Origin: Planococcus soli
GTDB lineage: Bacteria > Bacillota > Bacilli > Bacillales_A > Planococcaceae
Length of the DNA stretch: 64,000 nucleotides
NCBI RefSeq assembly: GCF_016881065.1
Contig: NZ_WXYN01000016.1
Coordinates: forward strand, 27,004 to 91,003
Reading direction: 5' to 3'
In this document: positions 9,165-18,253 of the stretch, in pieces
Numbering within the stretch: position 1 is the first letter of the stretch
Layout: each line of letters opens with the position of its first letter
The notes under the pieces: generated by a model
Databases searched by the model: none
What the model was told of the DNA's origin: nothing
What the model saw: only the letters and a program-made list of their open reading frames with translations
Program-made: the position numbers and the translations under genes

Positions 9165-9569
9165 ATGAAAAAAGATATACATGTAGTTGGAGCTGTCATC
9201 ACAAGTGGTGATAAAATCTTATGTGCGCAGCGGGGCTTGGAAAAAAGTTTGCCCGGCCTATGGGAATTTCCAGGTGGGAAAATAGAAGAAACAGAAACAC
9301 CTCAATCAGCCCTGCAACGAGAAATTCAAGAAGAAATGCATTGTCAGGTAGAAATTGGTGACCGGCTTGAACATACGGTGTATGAATACGATTTTGGAAT
9401 CGTTCATTTAACGACATTTTATTGCCAATTAGTCCAAGGGACACCTGTGTTAACGGAACATATTGCGATCCAGTGGCTGAAAGCGCATGAACTGGAAAAG
9501 CTCGAATGGGCACCGGCAGACATACCGGCGATACAGAAATTAAAACAGACGTACCAAGCTCAGAAATAA
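9165..9569 (+). CDS. NUDIX hydrolase, MutT-like (8-oxo-dGTP diphosphatase type)
   Basis: A 134-residue NUDIX protein. It hydrolyses a nucleoside diphosphate linked to another moiety, typically oxidised or non-canonical dNTPs. The Nudix box is complete: GGKIEETETP, then REIQEEMH, with the metal-binding REXXEE core. I use ATG 9165 (AGGTGAAGAAACTT before it) rather than the upstream GTG. The gene ends 32 bases before the PLD/helicase gene, so the two are probably co-transcribed. That pairing suggests nucleotide-pool or nucleic-acid quality control, or defence, rather than simple housekeeping. Confidence 0.88.
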   Translation: MKKDIHVVGAVITSGDKILCAQRGLEKSLPGLWEFPGGKIEETETPQSALQREIQEEMHCQVEIGDRLEHTVYEYDFGIVHLTTFYCQLVQGTPVLTEHIAIQWLKAHELEKLEWAPADIPAIQKLKQTYQAQK

Positions 9570-9601
9570 GCGGGTTGATTGGGAGGAGCGGGGGGACGAA
9601 T

Positions 9602-12496
9602 ATGAATTTACTTCAGAGCTTAGAAGACTCAATTTACAAAGGATTTATCGATCAAACAAAACCGAGTGGAGAACGTTTTAAGCCAACGTTACTGATCAAT
9701 AACACCAAAACAAACGAGACCGTATTAAATTCGATTACGGAGGAATTGGATAGCTGTCAATCGTTTCTCTTTTCTGTAGCTTTTGTGACGGAAAGTGGCT
9801 TGGCGACTTTAAAAACCCATTTATCGGACCTGCACCAAAAGGGGATTAAAGGAAGAATCCTGACCTCGACTTTTTTGAACTTTAACCAACCGAAAGTATT
9901 TAAAGAACTGATGAAAATCAATAATGTGGAAGTCCGATTATCCAGTATGAAAGGCTTTCATTCAAAAGGATATATTTTCTCTCATAACACGCATCAAACA
10001 TTGATCGTCGGGAGCTCTAATTTAACGGCGCAAGCCTTGAAGGTTAACTACGAATGGAACGTCAAATTGAGTTCGCATGAAAATGGCGAGTTGGTTTCTC
10101 ACTTTTATCATCAATTCGAAGAGGTTTGGGAAAATGCGCAACCACTGACAGAACAATGGATCACAAGCTATGAACAATCGTATGTGCCCATGGAATACCG
10201 GAAAGAATTGACCAATGTGGCCGAATTCCCTGAAGTGTATACAGAAAATCCGTTAGAAGAAGCCATCAACATCAAACCGAACAAAATGCAGAAAGCCGCT
10301 CTTCAGGAAATCCAAGCAGTGCGGGAATCTGGGAATGACAAAGGCTTGGTGATTTCAGCGACTGGTACAGGGAAAACTTACCTATCCGCTTTTGATGTAC
10401 GAGACTTTGCGCCAAAACGAATGTTGTTTATCGTCCACAGAGAGCAAATTCTTCAAAAAGCCAAAGCTGATTTTATTCGAATATTAGGCGGTGTAGAAAA
10501 AGATTTCGGGATTCTTTCGGGCAATTTGCGGGAGACGGATGCGCGATATTTATTCGCAACAATCCAAACGATTTCCAAGGAAGAAACGCTCCGTCAACTA
10601 GACCCGCAGGCGTTTGACTATATTTTAATTGACGAAGTACATAAAGCAGGAGCGAAATCATATCAAAGGGTAATTGAGCATTTTCAACCGAAGTTTTTAA
10701 TGGGAATGACTGCAACACCTGAACGTACAGATGACTTCAATATTTACGAGCTCTTCGATTACAATGTGGCTTACGAAATTCGCTTGCAGGAAGCATTGGA
10801 AGAAGACATGCTTTGTCCGTTTCACTATTTTGGCGTAACAGATGTCGAGTATGAAGAAGGCGTGATTGACGAAGCGACGGTTTTTTCAAAACTGATAACG
10901 GAAGAACGTGTCGATCATCTTCTGCAAAAGGTCGATTACTACGGCCATTCAGGCGACAAAGTAAGAGGTCTCATGTTCTGCAGCAGAAAAGAAGAAGCAA
11001 TCAAACTTTCAGAAGAGCTTAACCGCAGAGGCTTAAAGACTGTCGCGTTGACCGGACAAGATTCTCAAGAAGAGCGTATTTTGCAGGTCGAACGGTTAGA
11101 AAATGGCGTCATTGATTATATTTTGACTGTTGATATTTTCAATGAGGGAATCGATATTCCAAGCGTCAATCAAGTCGTTATGCTGAGACAAACACAGTCG
11201 AGCATCATTTTTATCCAGCAGCTCGGACGCGGACTTCGAAAACATGGATCCAAAGAATTCGTGACAATCATTGATTTTATTGGGAATTATAAAAATAACT
11301 ACCTCATTCCCATCGCTTTGTCTGGTGAGCGTTCGCAGAACAAGGACAATATTCGCCGCCGAATGAAAGACACGAGCTACATCAAAGGGATATCCACAGT
11401 GAATTTTGAAGAGGTAGCGAAAAATCGAGTGTTCTCAGCGATTAAAAAAAGCAACTTAAGTGACATGAAGATTCTTCGCGAAGCCTATATCGAGTTGAAA
11501 AACAGAATCGGGCATATTCCACAGCTTCAGGATTTTATTCACCACAATTCAATCGATCCGTTAGTGATTGTTCAGAAGTATACAACCTATCATCAGTTTT
11601 TATTGAAGCTTAAAGAAATTGATCCATTGGTAAATGCGTACGAAGAACAGGTGCTAACTATGCTTTCTTTGGAAATCTTAAATGGCAAGCGGCTGCATGA
11701 AATCCTGTTGCTTGAACTATTGCTCGAAAAAGAAAAAGTCACAATGGATACATATGAACAATACATACAATCATATAACTGCTCATTTGATCCAGAAACC
11801 TTAGCGTCGGTGCAACGAATCATGGATCTGAGTTTTTTCAACCAAGGCCCCCGAAAAAAATATGGCACGAAGCCACTGGTGGACTTCGGGACAGATGGCA
11901 TCGAGTTTAATGAGGAAATTCAAGAGAGTCTAGAACAAAATTCAAGCTTTCAGGCGATGTTATTGGATATTGTCATGAGTGCAAAAGAGTTAAACAAAAA
12001 TTATCGATGCGATCAAGCTTTAACACTTTATAAAAAATATACCCGCAAAGATGCTTGCCGATTATTAAATTGGACAAGTGACGAAAGCTCGACGATTTAT
12101 GGCTATAAAACAAAGCATGGGACCTGTCCGATTTTCGTTACCTACCATAAAAATGATGAAGTGGAGTCGAGTGTGGCTTACACGGAAGGCTTTATCAGTC
12201 CCGAAATCTTCACATGGTCCACAAGAAGTAACCGTACACTAGCGTCTGCAGAAGTAAAAACAATTATTGGAGCTGCAGAAAGCAATATTGATCTTCATTT
12301 GTTTATTAAGAAAGACGATGACGAAGGCGGGGATTTTTATTACCTGGGACAGGTTCTTCCGGATAAGTCCAGTGTGGAACAAGCGTTAATGAAAGATAAA
12401 AACTTAAAAGATATACCCGTAGTTCATATGAATTTATCGCTGGAAAACACGGTGGAAGGAAAGCTGTATCATTATATTGCCAGCGAGGAAAATTGA
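9602..12496 (+). CDS. PLD-nuclease / DEAD-box helicase / DUF3427 protein
   Basis: A 964-residue multidomain protein. Residues about 50-180 form a phospholipase-D-like nuclease domain with an HxK motif (H120, K122) and a GSSN segment (N140). Residues about 225-600 are a superfamily 2 helicase: Walker A GTGKT 255-259, DEVH 344-347, MTATPER, and motif VI QQLGRGLR. The remainder resembles DUF3427. Such proteins are found in bacterial repair or defence islands. I chose the ATG at 9602 because GGGAGGAG/GGGGGGA lies in front; the frame is open upstream into the NUDIX gene. A nuclease-helicase acting on DNA is well supported; the biological role is not. Confidence 0.9.
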   Translation: MNLLQSLEDSIYKGFIDQTKPSGERFKPTLLINNTKTNETVLNSITEELDSCQSFLFSVAFVTESGLATLKTHLSDLHQKGIKGRILTSTFLNFNQPKVFKELMKINNVEVRLSSMKGFHSKGYIFSHNTHQTLIVGSSNLTAQALKVNYEWNVKLSSHENGELVSHFYHQFEEVWENAQPLTEQWITSYEQSYVPMEYRKELTNVAEFPEVYTENPLEEAINIKPNKMQKAALQEIQAVRESGNDKGLVISATGTGKTYLSAFDVRDFAPKRMLFIVHREQILQKAKADFIRILGGVEKDFGILSGNLRETDARYLFATIQTISKEETLRQLDPQAFDYILIDEVHKAGAKSYQRVIEHFQPKFLMGMTATPERTDDFNIYELFDYNVAYEIRLQEALEEDMLCPFHYFGVTDVEYEEGVIDEATVFSKLITEERVDHLLQKVDYYGHSGDKVRGLMFCSRKEEAIKLSEELNRRGLKTVALTGQDSQEERILQVERLENGVIDYILTVDIFNEGIDIPSVNQVVMLRQTQSSIIFIQQLGRGLRKHGSKEFVTIIDFIGNYKNNYLIPIALSGERSQNKDNIRRRMKDTSYIKGISTVNFEEVAKNRVFSAIKKSNLSDMKILREAYIELKNRIGHIPQLQDFIHHNSIDPLVIVQKYTTYHQFLLKLKEIDPLVNAYEEQVLTMLSLEILNGKRLHEILLLELLLEKEKVTMDTYEQYIQSYNCSFDPETLASVQRIMDLSFFNQGPRKKYGTKPLVDFGTDGIEFNEEIQESLEQNSSFQAMLLDIVMSAKELNKNYRCDQALTLYKKYTRKDACRLLNWTSDESSTIYGYKTKHGTCPIFVTYHKNDEVESSVAYTEGFISPEIFTWSTRSNRTLASAEVKTIIGAAESNIDLHLFIKKDDDEGGDFYYLGQVLPDKSSVEQALMKDKNLKDIPVVHMNLSLENTVEGKLYHYIASEEN

Positions 12497-12632
12497 TTTT
12501 GCAATCTCATTGACACTAAAGTTTATTTTCCCGCGATTGTATCCTTTTCTGTCCTCCTCTCCTATCTCTAAGGTAACCAGGTATCCGCTATCCTAGCGAA
12601 AGTCTGTATTTAATTTAGAGGAGGAAGAAAAA

Positions 12633-13079
12633 ATGAAGGAATACTTTTTGAAGAAAATCCACCATCCCAGGGAAGGTGAACTTTATCAATTCCTGGAGCT
12701 GGACGCCCAAACCGGCCAAGAGCAAATCATCGATCCATTCGAATCGGGGATGCTGCAGCTTTATCCTGAAAAGGAGCCAGCATCTGACGTGTTTACGATC
12801 ACTTCCAAACGCGGAGCAGATGCGACCGGGTTTTACCGGGGTGAAAAGTTTGTTGTACAGCGCGGTTCCAAGTTTGCGGCATCGACTTCGCCGAAATGCC
12901 CGAAAAAGTACATCAAACTGCGGGAAAATCTGATGCTGGATAAGCTGCTTGTACCGTTTCAGCATCAGCTCTTGTTGATGGAAGACACCGAATTCAATTC
13001 GCCGATGATGGCGATGGGTGCGGTGATCGGCGGCTGGGTGCGCGGGTCGCATGACTGGAAAGAGGCGGAAAAGAACTAG
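12633..13079 (+). CDS. DUF4357-like domain protein
   Basis: 148 residues. The C-terminal half fits the DUF4357 pattern: RGEKFVVQRGSKFA, a middle region, then a FNSPMMAMGAVIGGWVRG-like end followed by DWK. DUF4357 is often attached to GIY-YIG nucleases or restriction-type proteins. The N-terminal half (about 60 residues) is unrecognised. It has a strong start (GAGGAGGAAGAAAAA) and lies 136 bases after the helicase gene on the same strand, which suggests it may belong to the same functional cluster, although it has room for its own promoter. Confidence 0.7.
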   Translation: MKEYFLKKIHHPREGELYQFLELDAQTGQEQIIDPFESGMLQLYPEKEPASDVFTITSKRGADATGFYRGEKFVVQRGSKFAASTSPKCPKKYIKLRENLMLDKLLVPFQHQLLLMEDTEFNSPMMAMGAVIGGWVRGSHDWKEAEKN

Positions 13080-13085
13080 TCTATG

Positions 13086-13125
13086 AAAAAGCGTAAGAAC
13101 CGATATTCGGATCTTACGCTTTTTT
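13086..13125. terminator. Bidirectional terminator between convergent genes
   Basis: Perfect 13-bp stem AAAAAGCGTAAGA / TCTTACGCTTTTT; A and T runs at the two ends allow it to serve both strands. Confidence 0.88.
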
Positions 13126-13136
13126 GTGTTTTTTAG

Positions 13137-14369
13137 TCATCTTAGTTTCTTTTTCAGACTCAGCTGTTTTTTCCTTTTCTTTTCTGAAATCAGCGGCTTT
13201 GGCGCCGGATTGTATTGATCGTCATATAATCCGGTATAAGTCTGGTACCAGTTGAACAGATGCGCGAGAATTACTTTGCTGACAGCATAAGCCGGGATTC
13301 CGAGAATGACGCCCGGAATGCCAAAGAGGTTGCCAGCTGTCAGCAGGACCGCGATGATGGTCACGGGATGGATACTTAAGTTACTGCCGAGAATGAGCGG
13401 CTGGATGACGCGTCCTTCCAGTGTCTGCTCGATGAAAAAGACAATCAGAACTTTGACCAGCATGATCGGCGAATGGACTACGAGCGCAATGATAACGATC
13501 GGCAATAAGGCGATAAAGGTACCTAAAAACGGAATCAAGTTCAAAGCACCCGCGAGGATTCCAAGGGTTAGGGCATACTCAAGGCCGACAATGCTCAAGC
13601 CGATCCAGAACATCAGTCCGACAAAAAAGGCGACTATCAGCTGGCCGCGGATATACTGGCTGATTTGCAGGTTCATTTCACGCAGCAGGACATAGGTGTG
13701 TTCCCGCATTTTCGATGGGACAAGCTTCATGATGTGGTAAGGCAAGTGATGGCCGTCCTTCAATAGGTAAAACAGGATGAAGGGGGTCGTAATCACTGCC
13801 AGTACGGTAGTCGACAGGATGCCGAAGACACTGCCGATGCCGGTGACGGTTGTACCAACGACATCATCCGCCTGCTCCGTGATGGAAGTGGACAGGCTGT
13901 CTCCATTGCCGGTCAGCTGCGTTTGCAGCTGCGACAGAATATCGCTTTGGAAAAAGCTATCGATCTGCGAGATGAAACTGGCTAAATAATCCTGCCAATT
14001 TTCCAGCAGGCCCAGCGTCTGCTCGCGAATGATGGGGATCAGGGTCGCAATGCCCCAGGCAAGCAAACCGATAATCACGACAAAGACGATGGAAATGCCC
14101 CCGATGCGCTTAATGTTTTTCGTTTCCATCCAGTCGATAAGCGGATTGAGCAGGTAATACAAGACGCCTGCCATGATCAACGGCAGTCCCATGACATCAA
14201 AAAAAGCGAACAAGGGCTGAAAGACGTAGCTGACTTTTGGGAGCAGCAATAAATTCAATAAAATTAAAAGAATAATGACCAGTACGGATACCGCCTTGTT
14301 GTTCAGCACCCATTTCACAAACCAGGAAGCTGCATGGCTCAACGCATTTTTGTTTTTGTCCTGCTCCAT
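13137..14369 (-). CDS. AI-2E family transporter (UPF0118 permease, YueF-like)
   Basis: A 410-residue membrane protein of the AI-2E exporter family (PF01594). Seen: an N-terminal pair of helices, a long extracytoplasmic segment, and the family end region (GALNLIPFLGTFIALLP, then VIQPLILGSNLSIHPV and GIPGVILGIPAYA). Family members have been reported as AI-2 exporters or sodium/proton antiporters; which applies here is unknown. The C-terminus is very basic (KKRKKQLSLKKKLR). I choose the ATG at 14369, 8 bases after AAGAGG, over the GTG nine bases upstream. Confidence 0.9.
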   Translation of the reverse strand: MEQDKNKNALSHAASWFVKWVLNNKAVSVLVIILLILLNLLLLPKVSYVFQPLFAFFDVMGLPLIMAGVLYYLLNPLIDWMETKNIKRIGGISIVFVVIIGLLAWGIATLIPIIREQTLGLLENWQDYLASFISQIDSFFQSDILSQLQTQLTGNGDSLSTSITEQADDVVGTTVTGIGSVFGILSTTVLAVITTPFILFYLLKDGHHLPYHIMKLVPSKMREHTYVLLREMNLQISQYIRGQLIVAFFVGLMFWIGLSIVGLEYALTLGILAGALNLIPFLGTFIALLPIVIIALVVHSPIMLVKVLIVFFIEQTLEGRVIQPLILGSNLSIHPVTIIAVLLTAGNLFGIPGVILGIPAYAVSKVILAHLFNWYQTYTGLYDDQYNPAPKPLISEKKRKKQLSLKKKLR

Positions 14370-14568
14370 CACGTGCACCTCTTTCCTGGATAAAACAGCT
14401 TGAGACGCTGTGCAAATAGTGTAATCTTTCCTTCATTATAAGCCTAAAATACCCGTATGGCGCAGTTTTTACACTGACAGGAAAGTTTATTTTTCCGACC
14501 TCTCCTCCCTCCATCTCCGTGCCATAAAACTCTCTTCCCTCCGTTTGCCAGAAAACATCTACGATACG

Positions 14569-14586
14569 TTATCCACATGTGGATAA
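14569..14586. promoter_or_regulatory. Two abutting inverted consensus DnaA boxes
   Basis: The 18-base perfect palindrome consists of TTATCCACA (14569-14577) directly followed by its complement TGTGGATAA (14578-14586). TTATCCACA is the consensus DnaA binding site. Weaker relatives follow at about 14612 (TTATCCCCG) and 14636 (CCATCCACA). The 353-base gap 14370-14722 has no gene. See findings. Confidence 0.75.
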
Positions 14587-14722
14587 CTATCAAATGTAAC
14601 GAAACGGCAAAGTTATCCCCGATTTACGGTGAAACCATCCACATATCCAGTAACAAGTGTGATGATTGGAACTTTCATACATTTTATCCGTAGAATAGAC
14701 AAGAGTTTAGGAGGTGTGAAGT

Positions 14723-15094
14723 ATGTGGCTATTAATTATTTGGCTGATCGTCATTTTCGGCTTCGGATTTTTGCGGATGTATTTAAAAAAACGGTTCGGC
14801 ATTGATGAGGAAGAGCGGGCAGGTGTGCCTGTCAAAAGATTCGAGCGTTGGAATGGTTGGGTTATGCTTGCAGCAATAATTGTTTTATATATCGTTTTCA
14901 TAGATTCGCTAGCCGTATTTTTCTTTTGGCTGTTAAGTGTTTTTTTGCTGGTATGCGCAGCGCAAATCTATTTGGAGTGGAAATACCTAAAAGGATCAAG
15001 GAAATATCAGGCATCCATTGTTTACTTCACGATTACAGCACTGGTGATGATCATCTTCATCGCTATTATCAGGTGTCAAACTGAGTTGTTTTAA
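14723..15094 (+). CDS. DUF4181-like membrane protein
   Basis: 123 residues with about four hydrophobic segments. The pattern LKKRFG.....R, a central WNGW, and a conserved YLEWKYLKGSRKYQ stretch before the last helix look like DUF4181, a family of small Bacillales membrane proteins of unknown function. The start is strong (TAGGAGGTGTGAAGT). It is closed by the terminator at 15127. A second likely member is at 17859-18248. Confidence 0.65.
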   Translation: MWLLIIWLIVIFGFGFLRMYLKKRFGIDEEERAGVPVKRFERWNGWVMLAAIIVLYIVFIDSLAVFFFWLLSVFLLVCAAQIYLEWKYLKGSRKYQASIVYFTITALVMIIFIAIIRCQTELF

Positions 15095-15126
15095 ATCTTT
15101 CGAATCAGAAGAAGTTCATTGTGCGC

Positions 15127-15158
15127 AAAAAAGCATTCCCTCAGCGGAATGCTTTTTT
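15127..15158. terminator. Bidirectional terminator
   Basis: Perfect stem AAAAAAGCATTCC / GGAATGCTTTTTT with a 6-base loop between convergent genes. Confidence 0.88.
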
Positions 15159-15166
15159 CATTGCGG

Positions 15167-15751
15167 CTATTTATCCAGGACGACAGCACCTTTGTACATT
15201 TTGCCATGCAAGGCAGCTAATTTTTCAGCCATAACTTCTGGAGAATCCTTAAAATCCTGTTTGGTCCAGTAAAGGAAGAAGCCGAGACTACCGTAAGTCA
15301 TGAAATAATTGAGTGTCGGAATTTCCAGTTCGCTTTCCTCCTCAAGGCGAAGCTCGGTTGTGGCAACTTGAACGAGGCTTTCACAAAACTGGTTTTGCGA
15401 CCCTGGCAGCACCTCCCCTGTGATGATCAGACGGAAGATGAATTGATGCTCATAAATGTATTCGAAGATCGGCAGGTGCCGCTGGACATCTGTCGAAGAA
15501 AAGCGTTCCAAATCCTGAAAGCCTTTTCGGAAATAACTTATGAGGCCGTTCAGATGATCGTCAACGATAGCGGCCAGAAGCTCGTTCAAATCCTTGTAAT
15601 GGGAGTAGAAGGTAACGCGATTGCATTTTGCCTGTTTCGTGACTTCCGTGATGGTCAACTCATCGAGGCTTTTTTCTTCCAATAACTGCAGCAGCGACGT
15701 TTTCAGCTTTTTTTGTGTCCGCAAGATGCGGCGGTCTTCTGTGGCATTCAA
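15167..15751 (-). CDS. TetR/AcrR family transcriptional regulator
   Basis: 194 residues. The N-terminal 50 residues form a TetR-type helix-turn-helix (RTQKKLKTSLLQLLEEK, then ITEVTKQAKCNRVTFYSHYKDLNELL); the C-terminal part resembles the TetR_C domain of DhaS-type regulators. The start is the TTG at 15751 directly behind AGGAGGAGAACAGC; the open frame upstream lacks a ribosome site. It is divergent from the SDR gene at 15908, which makes that gene the likely target. The ligand is unknown. Confidence 0.88.
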   Translation of the reverse strand: MNATEDRRILRTQKKLKTSLLQLLEEKSLDELTITEVTKQAKCNRVTFYSHYKDLNELLAAIVDDHLNGLISYFRKGFQDLERFSSTDVQRHLPIFEYIYEHQFIFRLIITGEVLPGSQNQFCESLVQVATTELRLEEESELEIPTLNYFMTYGSLGFFLYWTKQDFKDSPEVMAEKLAALHGKMYKGAVVLDK

Positions 15752-15907
15752 GCTGTTCTCCTCCTGTTGTGTCCGAAAAAAGGACAGGTTTGTGAATTTA
15801 GTATGACATGAATCTCTAGATATGGACAAATTGATTTATTATCTGTTAAATTACAAATGTAGTTTATTTATAAAGGGGTTTTCAGCTAATCATAGGAGGA
15901 ATAAAAC

Positions 15908-16642
15908 ATGGCGCGTTTAACGGGAAAAGTTGCAATCATTACCGGAGCGGCACAAGGCATGGGTGCATCCCATGCGAAAAAGTTTATCGAAGAAGGCGCG
16001 AAAGTTGTACTGACAGATTTGAATGAAGAGAAAGGACAGGCTTTGGCAGCGGAACTTGGAGAGAACGCATTGTTCATCAAGCACAATGTGACAAGCGCTG
16101 AAGACTGGGAGGCTGTTGTGACTGAAGCCGAACGAGTATTTGGTCAGGTAAATGTACTGGTCAACAATGCCGGCATCACCATGGCGAAATCGATCCTGGA
16201 GACGACGGAAGAAGAGTATCGCCGAATTGTGGATATCAACCAGGTTTCGGTATTTCTTGGCATGAAAACGGTCATCCCGTCCATGCAGAAAGCGGGTGGC
16301 GGTTCGATCGTCAATATTTCATCGATGAACGGCTTAGTGGCCGGGGCAATCGGCTATACCGACACGAAATTCGCTGTCCGCGGCATGACCAAAGCGGCAG
16401 CGATGGAATGCGCCAACTACGGCATCCGCGTGAACTCTGTCCATCCGGGTGTCATCGCGACGCCAATGGTTGTTCAGGAAGACACAAAAGCGGCTGTCGA
16501 AGAATTTTCGAAGCACATTCCCTTAAAGCGCGTTGCCCAGTCAGAGGAAGTTTCCAGTATGGTCTTGTTCCTGGCGTCTGACGAAGCAAGCTATTCCACA
16601 GGCTCGGAATTTGTGGTGGACGGCGGCATGACCGCGCAATAA
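15908..16642 (+). CDS. SDR family oxidoreductase
   Basis: A 244-residue classical short-chain dehydrogenase/reductase. Seen: the cofactor motif TGAAQGMG, NNAG, the catalytic Ser (NISSMNG), the YTDTK Tyr-Lys pair, and the C-terminal GSEFVVDGGMTAQ. Asp at the end of strand 2 (VVLTDLNEEK) suggests NAD(H) preference. It resembles 3-oxoacyl-ACP reductase and 3-alpha/20-beta-hydroxysteroid dehydrogenase-like enzymes; the substrate is unknown. It is divergently transcribed from a TetR regulator and has a strong AGGAGG start. Confidence 0.9.
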   Translation: MARLTGKVAIITGAAQGMGASHAKKFIEEGAKVVLTDLNEEKGQALAAELGENALFIKHNVTSAEDWEAVVTEAERVFGQVNVLVNNAGITMAKSILETTEEEYRRIVDINQVSVFLGMKTVIPSMQKAGGGSIVNISSMNGLVAGAIGYTDTKFAVRGMTKAAAMECANYGIRVNSVHPGVIATPMVVQEDTKAAVEEFSKHIPLKRVAQSEEVSSMVLFLASDEASYSTGSEFVVDGGMTAQ

Positions 16643-16649
16643 GCAGAAA

Positions 16650-16696
16650 AAATACAGCCGTTACGCAGCATTTAGCGTAACGGCCGTATTTGTTTA
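16650..16696. terminator. Bidirectional terminator
   Basis: Long stem AAATACaGCCGTTACGC / GCGTAACGGCcGTATTT with one mismatch and an 8-base loop, between convergent genes. Confidence 0.8.
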
Positions 16697-16704
16697 TCGA
16701 GTTT

Positions 16705-17307
16705 TTAAAGCGTCCGGCGTTTTTTATTGATGAACAGCACAATCACCGGTCCGATAATCGGAATCCATGCAAAGGTTTTATGCCGCGCCTCTGGATAAAA
16801 GCGGTGGACGGCATAGACGGACAAGCCCCATAGCACAAACCAGTCGACGGTCATGACAGAAACCAGGCCCGACGCAAAAAAGGCTTCGCGGTAAGCGGCC
16901 AGTGAAAAGCCCTGCAGCAGCGTCAGGCTATTTGCGGCCCAAGACACCATCAGGAGGATCAACCAGAACCGGGAACTGAGAAAGCGGACGAGCCAACCGG
17001 GAGTCCGCAGCCTTCTTTCGGCTTTTCGGTCGCCGAATGCGAAATAAAGCAAGAGCGAAAAAGCGCCGACCACAAAAGACAGCAGCGCGAACGGCCACGC
17101 CGTCCATTTCTGCCGGTCATTCAGCAGCAGCAAAGTCAAAAACACCATCGGAAACAAGCCCAGCGAATTGAAAACGGCAAACACCAGCGGATCGATCGCT
17201 CCGAAATTGCCGCTGAATATGTTCGACAGGACAGGATCAGTCTCACCGCCTGGTGCAAGAAAAACAGCGTAGCCGACCAGCAGCAGCCAAATAATAAAAA
17301 AGATCAC
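16705..17307 (-). CDS. Unrecognised six-helix membrane protein
   Basis: About 200 residues with six hydrophobic segments and a basic C-terminus (INKKRRTL). I favour the GTG at 17307, which follows AAAAAAGGGGTGATAAC; an ATG at 17331 would add eight residues but lacks a good ribosome site. No family is assigned with confidence. It shares direction with the 17377 gene, 69 bases upstream, and may be co-transcribed with it. Confidence 0.6.
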   Translation of the reverse strand: MIFFIIWLLLVGYAVFLAPGGETDPVLSNIFSGNFGAIDPLVFAVFNSLGLFPMVFLTLLLLNDRQKWTAWPFALLSFVVGAFSLLLYFAFGDRKAERRLRTPGWLVRFLSSRFWLILLMVSWAANSLTLLQGFSLAAYREAFFASGLVSVMTVDWFVLWGLSVYAVHRFYPEARHKTFAWIPIIGPVIVLFINKKRRTL

Positions 17308-17376
17308 GGTTATCACCCCTTTTTTCGTCATACTCTATTAATCCATGGCTTCCCTCAAAGACATAGCGGCAAACCG

Positions 17377-17721
17377 TCAGTCCACGTTCAGGTAAATCAT
17401 CAAACACATCAAGGCGAACATTACCAAGCTTCTTGGCTTGCTGATCCTCCACGTATCGATTACTGAAAAAATCCCACCTGCAACGAATATGAACACCCCT
17501 ATTGTTTTCAGTGGTGTGACTGAAAGCAAACTGCTAAGATGCAGGAAGAAAAATCCGAGCACTACAAACCCTATCGTGAAAATAAATCGGCGCGATTTAA
17601 AATCATCCACGGCCGATCTTTGGTCATCTGCATCCATCTTCAAATAGGCCCGCCTCATCATAAAAAAGGGGATAGTCCAGGCAAATAGAAATAATACAAG
17701 CGAATCTGTATCGATGTTCAA
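17377..17721 (-). CDS. Unrecognised small membrane protein
   Basis: 114 residues with four predicted helices. A charged loop (KMDADDQRSAVDDFKSRR) follows the first. The start is the TTG at 17721, seven bases after AGGAGG. Function unknown. Confidence 0.6.
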   Translation of the reverse strand: MNIDTDSLVLFLFAWTIPFFMMRRAYLKMDADDQRSAVDDFKSRRFIFTIGFVVLGFFFLHLSSLLSVTPLKTIGVFIFVAGGIFSVIDTWRISKPRSLVMFALMCLMIYLNVD

Positions 17722-17858
17722 GCAAGTTCCTCCTGTCGTGTGCCACAACTTTACCATAGGAACGTCATAAAGCTCAGTTGCTTTTCATTAAATTCCACTG
17801 TGATTAAAGAAGGGGAACAGGGCCAAAGTGTAGAAGTACATCATTTAGGAGGTTTCTC

Positions 17859-18248
17859 ATGCAGCCAGCTTTGATCATTGGATTAGCTGTTCTTTTTACA
17901 TCCTATTTTCTCTTTGCACGTTTTTATTTGAAGAGAAAACGCGGCATAAAAAGAACTTCGAGAAGTATTTTTCACGAGGATAAAAATCGGTATGGAGTAG
18001 TCGTACAGGGAATTATTTTTGTAGGGTTTGTGTTTGCGATGATGTATGTATATGTGGAAATGGAAATCTCCGAACTGTCGCTGGCAGTCCGATTGAGCCC
18101 TATTGCAGGCCTGTTTATTCTGCAGACATTTTTCACAGGTCTCGAGGAGTGGCTGCTGCACCGGGAAAAAGAGCGTTATTGGTATGAATGGTCGGAATCT
18201 GTACTGATTTTTTCGGCCTTCTGCCTAATACTAATTATGGAAGGGTGA
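17859..18248 (+). CDS. DUF4181-like membrane protein
   Basis: 129 residues with four hydrophobic segments. An RFYLKRKRGIKR stretch follows helix 1, and GLEEWLLHREKERYWYEW lies before the last helix, in the position of the EWKY motif of DUF4181. It is distantly similar in layout to the 14723 gene. The start is strong (TAGGAGGTTTCTC). The RDD gene follows after five bases, so the two are co-transcribed. Function unknown. Confidence 0.6.
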   Translation: MQPALIIGLAVLFTSYFLFARFYLKRKRGIKRTSRSIFHEDKNRYGVVVQGIIFVGFVFAMMYVYVEMEISELSLAVRLSPIAGLFILQTFFTGLEEWLLHREKERYWYEWSESVLIFSAFCLILIMEG

Positions 18249-18253
18249 ATGAT

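Noticed and set aside
15752-15907. TetR operator in the shared promoter
   Set aside because: Only a weak TACA-AA-TGTA repeat is visible; not strong enough to list as a site.
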